A stretch of 64,000 bases of DNA, from the NCBI GenBank assembly GCA_016711045.1, contig JADJTT010000011.1, positions 186,001 to 250,000 on the forward strand, read 5' to 3'. Below the pieces are notes generated by a model. It did not search any database and had not been told where the DNA came from. It saw only the letters and a program-made list of their open reading frames with translations. The first letter of the stretch is position 1; the number at the start of each line of letters is the position of its first letter. The translations under genes and the position numbers were made by a program. The DNA is from Saprospirales bacterium. Lineage in GTDB: Bacteria > Bacteroidota > Bacteroidia > Chitinophagales > Saprospiraceae. Shown one piece after another: positions 63,424 to 64,000 of this stretch.

Positions 63424-64000
63424 CTACTGTTTCCAGGATATTGTGACGTTGGCGTTTGCCTTATTGAAGTCAGCCGATGTGTTTATAAAATTAATTTCGT
63501 CTCGTTTTGTAAATACATTATCGCTGAAGGTGGCGTATTTTTCCAATGCTTTCCCTTTCTTGTCAAAGTCCAACTGTTTGTTCTTATTGCTGTCCATAAA
63601 AGTCAACATTGCATATTTCCCATTTTTTAGTCCGTAAATATGCACGACAAGTGTTCTTCCTTTACCAATAATGGTATTATTTAGATAACCGCCCGTTACT
63701 GCCTGTCTTTTGTTAAAATTCTGTTCACTATCCATAACGGCTAAAAAGACTGTTTGCCTGTCGTCTTCTATAGGAACAGAAATTTCAAAATGGAAGTAAT
63801 TGTCGGAAAAAAGGCTTGTTGAATTTTGGCTTTGCAGAAATTGATGTTGGCTTATGTCTTTGATAACGCTTTCGTCAAAACCCAGATGCATCAAAGAAGG
63901 AGATACATAGGAAAAGTTAATCGGCTCGGTAAGTGAAATTAGTACGTCACCTAAATTTTTCGTTTCATTTTGATTTAGCGGAAAATAGTTCAGGCCATTG
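63424..64000 (-). CDS. DUF2141-like protein, N-terminus outside the window
   Basis: The frame is open from the stop at 63424 through the right edge of the window (upstream residues include NYFPLNQNETKNLGDVLISL), so the start lies beyond 64000; the ATG near 63894 is internal. The C-terminal part resembles the DUF2141 beta-sandwich: VVHIYGLKNGKYAMLTFMDS then NKNKQLDFDKKGK and NANVTISWKQ, with the typical D-x-N-x-x-x-x-L-D loop. Such domains occur in exported Bacteroidota proteins and in transthyretin-like carboxy-terminal regions. Function unknown. Confidence 0.65.
   Translation of the reverse strand, partial: NGLNYFPLNQNETKNLGDVLISLTEPINFSYVSPSLMHLGFDESVIKDISQHQFLQSQNSTSLFSDNYFHFEISVPIEDDRQTVFLAVMDSEQNFNKRQAVTGGYLNNTIIGKGRTLVVHIYGLKNGKYAMLTFMDSNKNKQLDFDKKGKALEKYATFSDNVFTKRDEINFINTSADFNKANANVTISWKQ

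Overview
The window comes from a Bacteroidota chromosome, most likely a Saprospirales/Chitinophagales-type heterotroph (an inference from gene content). The pointers are at least seven secreted proteins ending in type IX secretion (T9SS) sorting domains, many lipoproteins, a laminarin-type glucan locus, Bacteroidota-style RHS proteins and mostly absent Shine-Dalgarno sequences. I saw no rRNA, tRNA or CRISPR array. 

Layout: 1-8.2 kb holds a partial gene, an XRE/cupin regulator, a five-copy tandem repeat, a class 3 lipase, two T9SS cargo proteins, a small XRE protein and an AbiE-type toxin-antitoxin pair. 8.4-20.6 kb, all on the minus strand, is a polymorphic-toxin island. A secreted vWA/T9SS protein is followed by a 1759-codon RHS protein with a zincin-like C-terminal toxin and a lipoprotein candidate immunity gene. 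After it come two orphan RHS-tip cassettes: one with an Amidase_3 peptidoglycan amidase toxin, one with a JAB/JAMM-like toxin split by an IS630 element. Each cassette is followed by a candidate immunity gene. 21-38.9 kb is mixed accessory and housekeeping content: a subtilase, a lipoprotein, an EAD11/Nudix-like protein, an SDR, a metallo-beta-lactamase-fold hydrolase, T9SS cargo, a PIN/DUF6364 toxin-antitoxin pair and an aldo/keto reductase. 

39-58 kb is a beta-glucan utilisation locus. It is read leftward from a divergent membrane-bound regulator and encodes a glycosidase fused to an outer-membrane-like beta-barrel, a surface glycan-binding lipoprotein, a GH16 laminarinase, a GH149/GH161-like phosphorylase, a GH17, a GH30, a GPH-family symporter and a second, cytoplasmic GH17. 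The stretch contains no SusC/SusD pair, and strong perfect or near-perfect palindromes sit between most of its genes. 58-64 kb holds GC-rich inverted repeats around a DUF559 nuclease, a dihaem cytochrome operon, an AraC regulator, a DUF6326 protein, RluF and a partial DUF2141-like gene. 

Two features cut across regions. Four apparent frameshifts in three genes all fall in homopolymer runs, which suggests assembly error as much as gene decay. Several dispersed intergenic repeat families are present: AACCGCAAAG hairpins, GTCCCCCGC/GCGGGGGAC hairpins, and XRE mini-genes with a CCCC-GGGG palindrome at their 5' end.
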